This document shows positions 42,058 through 51,893 of a stretch of 64,000 nt of DNA, in pieces. The position numbers and the translations under genes were made by a program. Origin of the DNA: Desulfoscipio gibsoniae DSM 7213 (GTDB taxonomy: Bacteria; Bacillota; Desulfotomaculia; Desulfotomaculales; Desulfallaceae); the NCBI RefSeq assembly GCF_000233715.2, contig NC_021184.1, forward strand, positions 4,770,001 to 4,834,000, in the 5' to 3' direction. The notes under the pieces are model-generated. The model was not told the origin of the DNA, did no database searches, and was given only the letters and a program-made list of their open reading frames with translations. Position 1 is the stretch's first letter, and each line of letters starts with the position of its first letter.

Positions 42058-42298
42058 GCCTCCTTTAGCTTACATAATCCCAAAATATGTGTATTTAAAA
42101 ATAATCGTTCCTGTCCCGCCGCTGTTATGTTAAGGCACTAATACCACGACTTAACACCCAACACTAAATTTACCAATTAGCAACTAATATGCCAGCTTGT
42201 ACACCACAACACGCTAATCCAATAAAAGCCAGGGGATATCAATAAGCCTTTGGACATTAACATGGAATAAAGGCCTGTGATTATTCCGTTATGTCTAC

Positions 42299-42342
42299 AG
42301 TTGAACAAATTAAGGGCCTAAAGGCCCTTAATTTGTTCAACT
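42299..42342. repeat. Perfect 20-bp inverted repeat
   Basis: AGTTGAACAAATTAAGGGCC and its exact complement flank TAAA. It ends nine bases after the LCP gene stop. No T-run follows on the minus strand, so it is either an unusual terminator or a mobile palindrome. The remainder of 42058-42298 shows nothing coding. Confidence 0.85.
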
Positions 42343-42350
42343 ATCAATTC

Positions 42351-43295
42351 TCAGCTTTCAACTTTCAACAGCTGGAACCTTAGGGTCTCCAAACCCTCCT
42401 GGTCAGCAACCCAGTAACTAATGCCGTTAATGTAGTCCGGTTTACCCGGCAAAGTGTGCATAATTAAATTATCGGGTTTTAATTCCCTTGTAAAAAGTGC
42501 CAGTTTTAACATATCTACAAAGGACAGGGATATTTCCGAACCTTTCCTATATTCCAGATACATTTTGGCCAAATCCAGGCCCCCGGCCTGTTCACGCACT
42601 GTTTCCAGCAATGTGCGCAAAAAAAGCTGCTGCCTTTCAATGCGGGCAATATCTCCTTGGGGCTCATCCCGGCTGTGGATATATTCATAGGCCTGCCTTC
42701 CGTCCATTAGCTGCTTGCCGGGTTTAAAATGCATATGGTAAGTGATTGTTTCCCTGGGTACGTCAATTTCAATACCGCCCAGTATATCAACCATACGGGC
42801 AAAGGTTACATAATCAATGCTCATATAGTGATCAATCCGTACCCCCATCAATTCTTCCACCGCGGCAACGGTAAGCGGCATGGCACCGTAGGCATGGGCG
42901 TGAGCGATTTTTTCCATACCATGCCCGGGTATACTGGTTCTGGTGTCGCGGGGGATAGATAAAAGGCTGACCTGCTCGCGGTCCGGGTCCACTTGGACTA
43001 ATATAATTACATCGGCTCGCCAGGGGCCCGGGCGGGGTGGGCCATTGATAGAAGATGCCTTATCAATACCCACTACCAGTATATTTAAAGGGTCTTTCAA
43101 TTGGGCGATTTGTGACTTGGGCGTTTTCGACTGCTCCAAACTTGCTCCGGTGTCAACGGCGCTTTGACCGGCCTGTGAAACAATGAAAGATTGTAAACTG
43201 TTTTTCGCCCAACCGGTATTGTATACAAAACCGATCGCAACGATAATTAATAGCACGAGCAGCACCACATATAAAAACCTACTTTTTTTCACCAA
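42351..43295 (-). CDS. LytR-CpsA-Psr (LCP) family ligase
   Basis: A 314-residue protein with one N-terminal membrane helix (about 7-26) and an outside LCP domain. LVVGIDKASS, RADVIILVQVD, LLSIPRDTRTSIPG, DYVTFARMVDILGGIEIDV and DEPQGDIARIERQQ contain the Arg and Asp residues that bind the lipid pyrophosphate. It would transfer finished polymer from undecaprenyl pyrophosphate to peptidoglycan or another acceptor. Lies between two SDR/PGT pairs. Confidence 0.93.
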   Translation of the reverse strand: MVKKSRFLYVVLLVLLIIVAIGFVYNTGWAKNSLQSFIVSQAGQSAVDTGASLEQSKTPKSQIAQLKDPLNILVVGIDKASSINGPPRPGPWRADVIILVQVDPDREQVSLLSIPRDTRTSIPGHGMEKIAHAHAYGAMPLTVAAVEELMGVRIDHYMSIDYVTFARMVDILGGIEIDVPRETITYHMHFKPGKQLMDGRQAYEYIHSRDEPQGDIARIERQQLFLRTLLETVREQAGGLDLAKMYLEYRKGSEISLSFVDMLKLALFTRELKPDNLIMHTLPGKPDYINGISYWVADQEGLETLRFQLLKVES

Positions 43296-43349
43296 ACTCG
43301 CCTCACACTATATTAATCTTTCTATCCTTATCTGAAAAAGCTCTGCCGG

Positions 43350-44294
43350 TTATTGATAAAAACCGGGCTCCAGGAGCAGCCAATCCCTGGTTTTAGTCAA
43401 TCCCTCCCTTATACTCACCGGCTGGCCCAAATGCAATGTTTGCCTGGCCAAAGTACCGTCTATAACCAGTTGTCTACCATCAGAAGGCATATTTTTTTCT
43501 AATATCACCGGGCTGCTGCTATTGGCAATTTGCTTGGCCAGCAGCGCCAAATCATACATGGAAACCACCTGATCCCCTGCAATATTGAACACCTGGCCTA
43601 CTGCAGCCGGGGTTATTAAAACACCAAGCACCGCTTGCACGAAATCATCCACGTAGGTATACGTCCTTGACTGCCGGCCCGAGCCGAACACCCGCAAGGG
43701 CTGCCCCGCCAGGGCATTCATTAAAAACCTCACCGGTACGCTAACCCTGGTGTTTTTAGGCCCGTAGATATCCGCCACCCTGAGAATTACCGCCTTTAAG
43801 CCGTGACTGTGAGCCAATGTGCGGCACAGGTATTCCCCCGCAAGTTTCATGGCCCCATGCAACATAACTGGTTCCAGAGGGTGTTTTTCATCTACAGGCA
43901 CATATTGCTGGTTACCGTATACCGCAATGGACGAAATATAAACAAACAATGCATTAACGGCGATGGTTTCCTTTAGCAAATTAAACAGCCCGGCCAGGTA
44001 ATCCACCATTACATCTGTTTCCAGAGAACGCTCCCGCATGGCCATGGGAAAAGCGGTATGCACCACGGCATCCACACCGCAACAGGCCTGCCGCACTTTT
44101 TTCTCGTCGGCTACACTGCCATTAACCAGTTCCAGCCGATCCTTAATACCGGCCAGGTTACCCGGCCGGCCCGAGGCAAAATTATCTATCACCCTCACTT
44201 GGGCCCCGGAACACGCCAGCGCCTCACAGAGATGGGAGCCCATAAAGCCCCCACCCCCGGTAACCAGCACCGTCATATCTTTAAGATCCATCAT
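43350..44294 (-). CDS. NAD-dependent SDR (UDP-sugar epimerase-like) lacking the catalytic Tyr
   Basis: A 314-residue extended SDR. TGGGGFMGSHLCEAL is the NAD loop; VDAVVHTAFPMA, VYISSIAVYGN and LRVADIYGPKN are in place. Where the family has YxxxK the sequence is HGAMK, so the proton-donor Tyr is His. The sugar-binding C-terminal part looks complete (GSGRQSRTYTYVDDFVQAV). It may still act with altered chemistry or be a binding protein. It overlaps nothing; the phosphoglycosyl transferase gene lies 58 bases upstream. Confidence 0.85.
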   Translation of the reverse strand: MMDLKDMTVLVTGGGGFMGSHLCEALACSGAQVRVIDNFASGRPGNLAGIKDRLELVNGSVADEKKVRQACCGVDAVVHTAFPMAMRERSLETDVMVDYLAGLFNLLKETIAVNALFVYISSIAVYGNQQYVPVDEKHPLEPVMLHGAMKLAGEYLCRTLAHSHGLKAVILRVADIYGPKNTRVSVPVRFLMNALAGQPLRVFGSGRQSRTYTYVDDFVQAVLGVLITPAAVGQVFNIAGDQVVSMYDLALLAKQIANSSSPVILEKNMPSDGRQLVIDGTLARQTLHLGQPVSIREGLTKTRDWLLLEPGFYQ

Positions 44295-44351
44295 TTTCCT
44301 CCTGTTGCCTTTTATAAAGTAGTCCCAGGGAACGGCGATTCCCGCTCTCCC

Positions 44352-44977
44352 TCACATTTTCATAAAAGGGTCAACGTCTTTACGATCCGGTTTAGCGGCG
44401 GTACTTTTTCTATCAAAAACAGTCCAGGCTGTTTTTAGTAAAATTTTATAATCCAACAACAGTGAATAATGGTCGATATACCACAAATCCAGTTCAATTC
44501 TCTGGGGCCAGTAAAGGGCCACCCGACCGTTCACCTGGGCCCACCCGGTGATACCGGGCCTGAACTGCAGCCTACGCCTCTGCTCGTCATCGTATTTGGG
44601 CAAGTGAAACACGGGGGCAGGCCGGGGGCCCACCATGCTCATCTCGCCTTTTAAAACGTTAATTAGTTGGGGTAATTCATCAAGGCTGGTTTTGCGCAAA
44701 AATTTACCCAGCGGGGTAATCCTGGTATCATTCTCCTCCAACAGCATGCCGGAGCCCATAGATTCAGCGTTTTTTACCATACTTCTAAATTTAAGCAAGT
44801 AAAAAATTTTACCGTATCTGCCCAGTCTCTGCTGCCGGTAAATCACTTCCCCGGGTGAGGTTATTTTAATTGCCAGGGTAATGATAACCATAATAGGACT
44901 GAAGATGATCAGTAAAACCAAAGATAAAATTATATCAAACCATCTTTTAATTACATCATGTGTGTTAATAATGCCAT
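44352..44977 (-). CDS. Second phosphoglycosyl transferase, start interrupted by a frameshift
   Basis: A bacterial sugar transferase with all catalytic blocks: LLKFRSMVKNAE, RITPLGKFLRKTSLDELPQL, MSMVGPRPAPV and RPGITGWAQVNGR. The essential N-terminal signature KRWFDIILSLVLLIIFSP is in the same frame but begins at about 44948, with no ATG, GTG or TTG in frame before it except the internal TTG at 44921. A good start (GGAGG five bases before ATG 44977) lies in another frame that stops at 44951. One base has probably been lost between 44951 and 44960, or the first codon is unusual. Otherwise the gene looks healthy. Confidence 0.8.
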
Positions 44978-44979
44978 GC

Positions 44980-46014
44980 TCACCTCCGATAAGGGGGGAA
45001 GAAATCCACCCCGGTATCCGCCTGGGAAAGAGCGCCTGTTATTTCAGCCACAGCCTCCCGGTTGTGAATTTTTTTACCAATGAAGTACCCGGCTATATCC
45101 CCGGAGAAAGTGCTTTTATATTTAAAGATACCGTCATCATCACTTCTGCCGCCGCCCAGTATGAAATACCTGATACCCTGCTTTCGGGCCCACTTGATAA
45201 CCTCATGTTTGAGTAAATTATTGGGGCGATATGGGAAGTACTCCGCCAGGGTACCTCCTAAAAAGGAATGTACATAATGCTGGTTGTAAATCAGCAACTC
45301 GGTGGATACAATTTTTCCATGTAGCCAAGCCTGGGCATAAACGTAACGGTTTTGCATACCCTGGTGTAACCGGTTAAAAAAGTCAAGGGAGAAATAATAA
45401 AACCGGTCGGCCTGATTTCTATCCATGGTTTGCCTGTAAATATTCATAAATTCTGCAAAATGTCGGGGTGATGATTCGATGGTCACCGACACACCCTCAC
45501 GCAGTGCTTTTTTTACGTTTTTCCGGTTGCTGCGCTGGTAACCCGACCAGATTTCATCCGGTTTTTTAGATAGATCGATAAATACCACAGTGGAGTTTCT
45601 TTGCACATCAACCAGGTCACACATTGGTACATGGTTTTGAAGCAAAGGGTGAAAGCGAATAAATTCGGTAATAATTTTGTTCTCCCGGCAGTATTGTTTA
45701 AAGCAAGCGTAGAAATCATTGATTATATTTACATCCACTGCACGTGAATACAGGGGGCCGCCATAACCATAAGGGGATGTTATATCGTAATATGTTTGAC
45801 CTATGCCCGGTGGGCTGTGTACCCTGCGCAAGATGTAGGGATAAACGACTACTTGGGTACCCTTTTCATAAACAAATAGCCTGGCATCACCTTCACGGCT
45901 GAAAGTTTGTGCATACCCGGGAGTAAAATATATATCCGGGGCCGGCGTTTTTTCTAAAAAGGCCAGCCAGGCAGCGCTCTCTTTAGCACTTAGTGTACGA
46001 TACTTTGCCATCAT
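44980..46014 (-). CDS. FemAB-like GNAT-fold acyl/aminoacyl transferase
   Basis: A 344-residue protein of the Acetyltransf_6/FemAB-like group found in polysaccharide operons. Clear segments are VVYPYILRRV near 54-63, DITSPYGYGGPLYSR near 75-89, YQRSNRKNVKKALREGV near 155-171 and YFILGGGRSDDDGIFKYKSTF near 294-314, matching the C-terminal half of peptidoglycan-bridge-forming enzymes. It would acylate a polymer sugar; the acyl donor is unknown. Its start overlaps the dehydrogenase stop (ATGA). Confidence 0.8.
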   Translation of the reverse strand: MMAKYRTLSAKESAAWLAFLEKTPAPDIYFTPGYAQTFSREGDARLFVYEKGTQVVVYPYILRRVHSPPGIGQTYYDITSPYGYGGPLYSRAVDVNIINDFYACFKQYCRENKIITEFIRFHPLLQNHVPMCDLVDVQRNSTVVFIDLSKKPDEIWSGYQRSNRKNVKKALREGVSVTIESSPRHFAEFMNIYRQTMDRNQADRFYYFSLDFFNRLHQGMQNRYVYAQAWLHGKIVSTELLIYNQHYVHSFLGGTLAEYFPYRPNNLLKHEVIKWARKQGIRYFILGGGRSDDDGIFKYKSTFSGDIAGYFIGKKIHNREAVAEITGALSQADTGVDFFPPYRR

Positions 46015-47417
46015 GACAACGCTTTCGAGTCGGCTACAGCAGTGTGCCCTTTTACACGCACACGCCTGCCCACGCCATGGTACACAAAACCCAGCTCATC
46101 CATAACCCGGGGGTCAAATAGGTTCCTTCCATCAATGAATACATTTTTTTTCATTAATTGTCGCAGCGATTGCCAGTCAGCATTCTTAAACTGCTCCCAT
46201 TCAGTAAGCAGCACCAGCGCATCACAACCCGCAGCCAAATCGGCCAAATCAGCAGCATACTCCACAGGTAAACCGGGATTTTGTTTTTGGTAATTTTCCA
46301 TGGCCATGGGGTCATAAACTTTTATGAAGGCCCCCATATTAAGCAATTCCGAAATTAAATCCGTCGCGGGGGTTTCTCGACAATCATCCGTGCCAGGCTT
46401 AAATGCCAGCCCTATTATGCCGATGGTGCTGCCGGGGATAGTTTTTAAACTGGAACGAATTTTAGATGTCACTAATTTTTTCTGCCTGTCATTTACTTCA
46501 ATGGCGGCTTGCACCAGGGGGAGGGAATAGCCATATTTTTGGGCGGTGTACAGTATAGCCCGGGCATCTTTACCAAAACAACTGCCTCCCCACCCCACCC
46601 CGGCCCTCAGGAATTTATCACCGATTCTGCTGTCCAGGCCCATACCGTAAGCTACATCAACAATATCCGCATTTAATAGCTCGGCCAGTCCGGCAAATTC
46701 ATTGATAAAAGATATTTTCATAGCCAGGAAAGCATTGGAGGCATATTTAATTAATTCGGCATTTAGTGGATTAGTGGCAAACAATACTGGCCCGGCATAT
46801 CCCTTTGGTCTGGGCAAACATGCCGGAGCAGTAAAACTTTGCTTTATGATGGGATTGTAAAGCTCAATAAGCACCTCCGTGGTGGATCGATCCTCAGCGC
46901 CTATAATAATCCGATCGGGATATAGCGCATCCAAAAATGCGGTCCCTTCCCGTAAAAATTCCGGATTAGAAGCTACTTTAACCCCTGAATATATCCCCTT
47001 GCCCAGCAGTATGTTATTGACTAACGTCTTTACCCTGCTGGCTGTTCCCGGGGGCACGGTGGATTTATTCACAATAACCGGATAATTGGTGCCGTCAAGA
47101 TGGCCAGCTATTTGGGCCACCGCGTTTTCCACAAAACCAAGGTCCGCATCCCCGCTGCTTTTAGGCGGTGTACCCACCGCGATAAGGATTACCCTGGAGC
47201 TACCAATTCCGGCAAAGGAAGTAGTAAAAGAGATATTATGCCGGGCACTTTGCATTAGCTCATCCATGCCATATTCATATATGGTGCAGCTACCTTTTAC
47301 TAAAGCGCTTACAACCGCCGGGTTTTTATCCAATAAAGTAACTTGATGCCCCAGGTAAGCAAGGGCTACCCCGGTGGTTAATCCCACATAACCTGACCCA
47401 ATAATAGTCACCTGCAT
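46011..47417 (-). CDS. UDP-glucose 6-dehydrogenase family protein
   Basis: A 468-residue enzyme that oxidises UDP-glucose to UDP-glucuronate with two NAD+. MQVTIIGSGYVGLTTGVALA is the NAD fold; SNPEFLREGTAF, NAFLAMKISFINEFAGL and GVGWGGSCFGKDA (catalytic Cys) are conserved. LAFKPGTDDCRETPA closes the substrate domain. The start at ATG 47417 is the family start. It heads a minus-strand operon and would feed the UDP-xylose synthase-like enzyme at 40253. A different dehydrogenase, of the WbpA type, is encoded at 57847. Confidence 0.94.
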   Translation of the reverse strand: MQVTIIGSGYVGLTTGVALAYLGHQVTLLDKNPAVVSALVKGSCTIYEYGMDELMQSARHNISFTTSFAGIGSSRVILIAVGTPPKSSGDADLGFVENAVAQIAGHLDGTNYPVIVNKSTVPPGTASRVKTLVNNILLGKGIYSGVKVASNPEFLREGTAFLDALYPDRIIIGAEDRSTTEVLIELYNPIIKQSFTAPACLPRPKGYAGPVLFATNPLNAELIKYASNAFLAMKISFINEFAGLAELLNADIVDVAYGMGLDSRIGDKFLRAGVGWGGSCFGKDARAILYTAQKYGYSLPLVQAAIEVNDRQKKLVTSKIRSSLKTIPGSTIGIIGLAFKPGTDDCRETPATDLISELLNMGAFIKVYDPMAMENYQKQNPGLPVEYAADLADLAAGCDALVLLTEWEQFKNADWQSLRQLMKKNVFIDGRNLFDPRVMDELGFVYHGVGRRVRVKGHTAVADSKALS

Positions 47418-47610
47418 AATTCTTAGTATCCTCCATAGCAAATATCTTTTTGATAAAATATGATCTGGTAAAATGTTGTGTTACAATTCACAGGCGAATT
47501 AGTATAGGCAGCGGGCACATGGATACCTGTACCACCATATGAGACACATAATATTTAAGTTATGCTACTTATAAAAGTTAGAATAAATAAACATAAGCAG
47601 AGGTGGTAAG

Positions 47611-47937
47611 TTGCTATTATTGGCATTCCTAATAACACTTGGTGGCCATGTTTTCACAGAATACACTTTGCAAAAAACAAAACTGGGTATATACAAAAGA
47701 AAAAATTTTTTGGGGCTGCTCATCCATGCTTCTTTATGGACCCTGGCCATGTGTCCCGGACTTGCTCTGCTGGGCCTTTTCGCCCCATGGAAGGCATTAT
47801 TTCTTTTGGTCACACACGCCATAATAGATTTTATAAAAATGCGCATAACCATTGATAAAAAGAATTTTTTTCATCCCGTCAACATCATTGACCAGCTAAT
47901 GCACTTTTTAACGGTGATTATTGTCTATATAACATAA
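47611..47937 (+). CDS. DUF3307 membrane protein
   Basis: A 108-residue membrane protein started at TTG 47611, with AGAGGTGG before it. It begins LLLAFLITLGGHVFTEYTLQ, and HASLWTLAMCPGLAL and THAIIDFIKMRI are DUF3307 marks, with His residues in membrane helices. Function of the family is unknown. It stands alone between two minus-strand operons. Confidence 0.75.
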   Translation: MLLLAFLITLGGHVFTEYTLQKTKLGIYKRKNFLGLLIHASLWTLAMCPGLALLGLFAPWKALFLLVTHAIIDFIKMRITIDKKNFFHPVNIIDQLMHFLTVIIVYIT

Positions 47938-47979
47938 AAGGGATTGCTGAAAACCACGTGATGGTTTTAGCAATCCCTT
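47938..47979. terminator. Bidirectional terminator
   Basis: An 18-bp stem with one bulge (AAGGGATTGCT and AAAACCA with their complements) and a 5-base loop, starting one base past the stop at 47937 and lying 24 bases past the stop of the minus-strand gene at 48003. Confidence 0.7.
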
Positions 47980-48002
47980 GTGCACGCTTTTCTGTTATTT
48001 AT

Positions 48003-50594
48003 TCACATTTCCTTATTCGAATCTTCAATCAACTGCAGATATACCTGCCGGTAATTTTGGGCGGTTTGCTTCCATCCAGCCCAGCCGCTTTTAATTAAAT
48101 TTCGCCCACAGCTGCCCATACGTATGACCAAATCAGGGTCATCAAGCAATTTACCCAAAGCTTCCGCCGCTTCATCGCTATTGCGAGGTTCTACTAAAAT
48201 ACCATTTTCACCATTGATGACCAGTTCCGAGATACCTACCGCCTTAGTGGCTACGATAGGTCTGCTGCAACTCATGGCTTCCTTGATAACATTGGGCACG
48301 CCTTCATGGTAGCTTAGCAGAACGCTAACTTCACACGCCGCAAACCACCAAATAAGTTCATCATGGGGCACCTGACCTGCAAAGACAACCTTGGACTGTA
48401 GTCCCCTGGTTTCAACCAGCGAGGTTAAATATTCCCTTTCCTGACCGCTGCCCACCAAAACAAGGAATACGTATGGAAATTTATCATTTATCTTAGCGAA
48501 AGCATCAATAAGCTCATATACTCCTTTTTGACGTATCAGTCGCCCAACATAAAGAATAATACGGTCATTTGTTTTAAAGCCCAATTTATTTTTAGCCTGT
48601 TCTTTGCTGATACCAGTGGTATCAAACATATCATCATCTACGCCTTCGTAAATTACTTTAATTTCTCTGGCGGTTTCGCTTAGTTTTTCAGCCTGCCGGG
48701 CTAATTCTTGGCCAACCGCTACCACTTGATGGGCATTTTTCAATGTATACCTGGCTTTATCAAACACAGCGGTGGGCTTTTGGCCAACTAAATTAACATC
48801 AGAACCTATGGCGGTACATACCGAGTACATATCCAGCTTTTCTGCTATCAATTGACCAACATATCCAGTGGGTAACAAGCCATAGGAATGTATTATTTTA
48901 TACTGTGCAACATCATTAAAAATACTGATTCGCGGCAAAAGAGACCAATACATAAATCGTATATTCCAGTCGTCATGCTTACCACCGGGCAGGCAAAGGA
49001 AGCGAGGGTGATATATTTCAACTCCATCAATGGTTTCCTTCCATGGAACCCTCCCCATGTTCCGCCATTTTTCCTTGAACCACAGTATCACAGGACTATA
49101 GGGCACCGGGGCAATTACTTTTACATTAACCCCGGTAGCTTGCAGATTTTGTATTATTTTAAAGGCAAAAATACCACTGTTCTTATAAAATTTATTCGGG
49201 AATATGGTCGATAAAAATAATGCTTTATCCGGACTGCCGGTGGGCTGATGGCCGTTTAATATGCTAAATTGGGCCATGATACCGGGAATTAACAGGCCCA
49301 GGTAAAAGAACTTGGCATGGTGGTCCAAACAGGTTAAGCCAGCCAGTGCCAGAAATACCGTAATAAGCCTGCAGGTAACCAAATCCGTCTTTCTTTCTGT
49401 TTGACCGCCCATCCGCCACATTGAAATAAATAGGGCTAATAAAAGAATCAATCCCGGTAAACCCAATTCAGCAAATGCCGCCAGGTAAATATTATGCGGG
49501 CCCTTGTTTAAACCAACCCCTTTAGTGACCCCTTCTGTTGCTGGAAGATACTGATTGTAAGCATAGGGGAAATTATCAAGTCCAACTCCATGCACCAAAT
49601 TATTTTTACAAATTTCCAAACCGACCAACCAGATGTCAAACCGGCCTGCCGCTCTATTTTCTGAAATTTCGTTAATACTTTGAGCACGCTGGAAAATCAC
49701 CGGCATTTCTTTGACAACGTAGGTACCCAACCACCCAGCGATGATAAATCCACTTATTAAACAAACTATAACCACCCGTTTGGTTAAAACTTTGATTATA
49801 TATTTGCCCCCAATAAAGCCACCTGCCAACAAGGTCAAGAACAGAGCAAACCAGGCACCCCGTGAACCCGATAACAATATTGCTAAAAACAAGACAATAC
49901 ACATAGAAAAGCTGGCCAACCGAATTAGTTTGTCTCTGGCAGTAAAAGCAAAATAACCGCCAAACAACATTCCTAAAGATAATAGCCTGGCATATAAGTT
50001 GGGGTCTTGTAAGTTACACATCACCGCCCTGATTGTAAAATCATGTAGATAACTGTTATAGATTCCTAGGACTGCTGAGATAAACGCCCCCAATAAATAA
50101 CTTCCCAAAATAAAATGCATATCTTTCCTTTTGTCCACCAGGTTATACCCCAGAATTACCATGGCCAGCAACTGTACCAGAGAAATCATTCGCCGCATAC
50201 TCTGTTCGGGCTCAATAGCCCAGGTTACTGATAAAAGGCACCACAATAGGTACAAAACTAAAATAGCTATAAAGTTGTTAAGTTTGAAAAATTTTTTGGC
50301 CATGATTAAATGCATTAGCCAGCCCCAAAAAGTAACAATCCCGATTAACTTAATTAAGGTAAACGACGGGATAATTACTGTTAAATCTTCCAGGGGAATA
50401 AAAAAAATCATTATACAAAAACCGATTAAAGGGCGCCAAACAATTAATGCAATTAGTGGTAAAACCAAATATATATAAAGAGGTAGCCAGTTACCAAAGG
50501 CCAAACCATAAATCCCCAGCAACAAGGCAATTATAGAAAAGAAGATCCCCAGTGGCCAGTATTTCAAATAGCCTCCCTGCATAACCATCCTCAC
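48003..50594 (-). CDS. Fusion of O-antigen polymerase/ligase and GT4 glycosyltransferase
   Basis: An 863-residue protein. Residues about 1-450 form a multi-helix membrane part with the Wzy_C loop (AAGRFDIWLVGLEICKNNL, GPHNIYLAAFAELGLPG). Residues about 465-860 are a complete GT4 enzyme: FLSTIFPNKFYKNSGIF at its start, ILYVGRLIRQKGVYELIDA near 675 and LSYHEGVPNVIKEAMSCSRP near 755. The frame is continuous with no internal start signal seen, so a real fusion is likely. A cytoplasmic transferase tied to an outward-facing polymerase would couple chain making across the membrane. The next gene upstream is a GT4. Confidence 0.88.
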   Translation of the reverse strand: MRMVMQGGYLKYWPLGIFFSIIALLLGIYGLAFGNWLPLYIYLVLPLIALIVWRPLIGFCIMIFFIPLEDLTVIIPSFTLIKLIGIVTFWGWLMHLIMAKKFFKLNNFIAILVLYLLWCLLSVTWAIEPEQSMRRMISLVQLLAMVILGYNLVDKRKDMHFILGSYLLGAFISAVLGIYNSYLHDFTIRAVMCNLQDPNLYARLLSLGMLFGGYFAFTARDKLIRLASFSMCIVLFLAILLSGSRGAWFALFLTLLAGGFIGGKYIIKVLTKRVVIVCLISGFIIAGWLGTYVVKEMPVIFQRAQSINEISENRAAGRFDIWLVGLEICKNNLVHGVGLDNFPYAYNQYLPATEGVTKGVGLNKGPHNIYLAAFAELGLPGLILLLALFISMWRMGGQTERKTDLVTCRLITVFLALAGLTCLDHHAKFFYLGLLIPGIMAQFSILNGHQPTGSPDKALFLSTIFPNKFYKNSGIFAFKIIQNLQATGVNVKVIAPVPYSPVILWFKEKWRNMGRVPWKETIDGVEIYHPRFLCLPGGKHDDWNIRFMYWSLLPRISIFNDVAQYKIIHSYGLLPTGYVGQLIAEKLDMYSVCTAIGSDVNLVGQKPTAVFDKARYTLKNAHQVVAVGQELARQAEKLSETAREIKVIYEGVDDDMFDTTGISKEQAKNKLGFKTNDRIILYVGRLIRQKGVYELIDAFAKINDKFPYVFLVLVGSGQEREYLTSLVETRGLQSKVVFAGQVPHDELIWWFAACEVSVLLSYHEGVPNVIKEAMSCSRPIVATKAVGISELVINGENGILVEPRNSDEAAEALGKLLDDPDLVIRMGSCGRNLIKSGWAGWKQTAQNYRQVYLQLIEDSNKEM

Positions 50595-50609
50595 CTTTTT
50601 CCTTTACAT

Positions 50610-51736
50610 TTAACCAAGTAATTTTTCGTATAAACCAAGTAATTTTTTTTCTTCAGTTAACCAATTAAATTTTTCCTCATACGCTTTGCGCCCCGCCTCA
50701 CCCATGCCGATACGTATCTGGGGATGATCAATTAAATATTTGATTTTTGCTGCTATATCCGGCGGGTCAAGGGGGTTAGCCGTCACCCCTACCTTAACTT
50801 CCGTAAGGAGTTGCTTCCAATTGGGAAAATCCGAAACCACCATCGGCAAACCAATAGCCATATATTCAAATATTTTTGTGGCCAGGGACTTTAGGAAGTT
50901 ATCTACCGGGTGGAGAAGGCCCAAACCAATATGGGCAAACCGGTAATACTCATAAACCCGGTCGTGCGAAACAAGGCCCGTCATGGTTATATGGTCATGT
51001 AAACCGTATTCATCGGCAAGTTTGCCTAACTTTACTTGCAAACTGGGTTGATTTATCGGCCCTACCAGGTACAGGTGCACATTGATTGCTTCACTGCGTA
51101 AAATGTGCAATGCCTCTACCATTTGTACGGCTCCCCTGATCTCACTAATGCTACCCGCATAAATCAAGTTAATTGGCCCCTGATTGTCCAAAGAACGCTC
51201 TACAGCGTTTACAGAGTAAACAGGGTAATTAAGAATATCCTGTTTAATTGTCTTAACGTTTTTAAAACTATCCTGGTAGCCTAATTCAGCCAACACTACA
51301 GCATTAAATTTTGAAGCACTTCTCTTTTCAACAAAATTAAATACTTTAGAAGTTAATTTTCTAGCCCAAACCGGTATCCAGGCTTTATGCATTATTGCAT
51401 CGGGGTAATCTTCATGCACGTCATAGATTACCCTGCGACCCAGGATTCTTAAAACCAGCCCTACAGGGATCAATTCCGGGTCGTGAAAATGATATATACT
51501 CGCCTTGGCCTTTAAAGCCCGCACCAGAAGACGGCACCAATTAATCGGTCGCAAATAAATCTTTTGATATTTCGGTAAGCCGTATAATTTAACTCCATTT
51601 TTTTCTGTAAATTTAAAATTTCCCACTGCATGTAATTGAACATCATATTTTATAGCCAGTGATGCAGCCTGTTTGACCGATACCCGGACATCATCACAGG
51701 AGTGCAGGCAGCTCATGATAAAAACTTTTTTTTCAT
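50610..51736 (-). CDS. GT4 family glycosyltransferase, start interrupted at an A8 tract
   Basis: A GT-B enzyme of about 375 residues. KVFIMSCLHSCDDVRVSVKQ is the usual beginning; YHFHDPELIPVGL, YDVHEDYPDAIM, LIYAGSISEIRGA and LATKIFEYMAIGLPMV follow. The true start is ATG 51736 behind GAGGTG, but the eight A after it put the ribosome into a frame that stops after seven codons; nine A would give MKKKVFIMSC. An in-frame ATG at 51716 lacks a ribosome site. Slippage on the A-tract could restore the frame. The rest of the gene is intact. Confidence 0.85.
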
Positions 51737-51893
51737 ACTTTCACCTCTTAATTTCATTTGCATATTTAGACATAATACGCATACCTGTACCGGTGAGTTA
51801 CAGTTTTAAACCCTGGATTAAAAAAAGAATCACATCCAGTAACAATCACAAAAATTTTGCGTAACCTATCAATAAATTAAAAAAATGGGGTTT

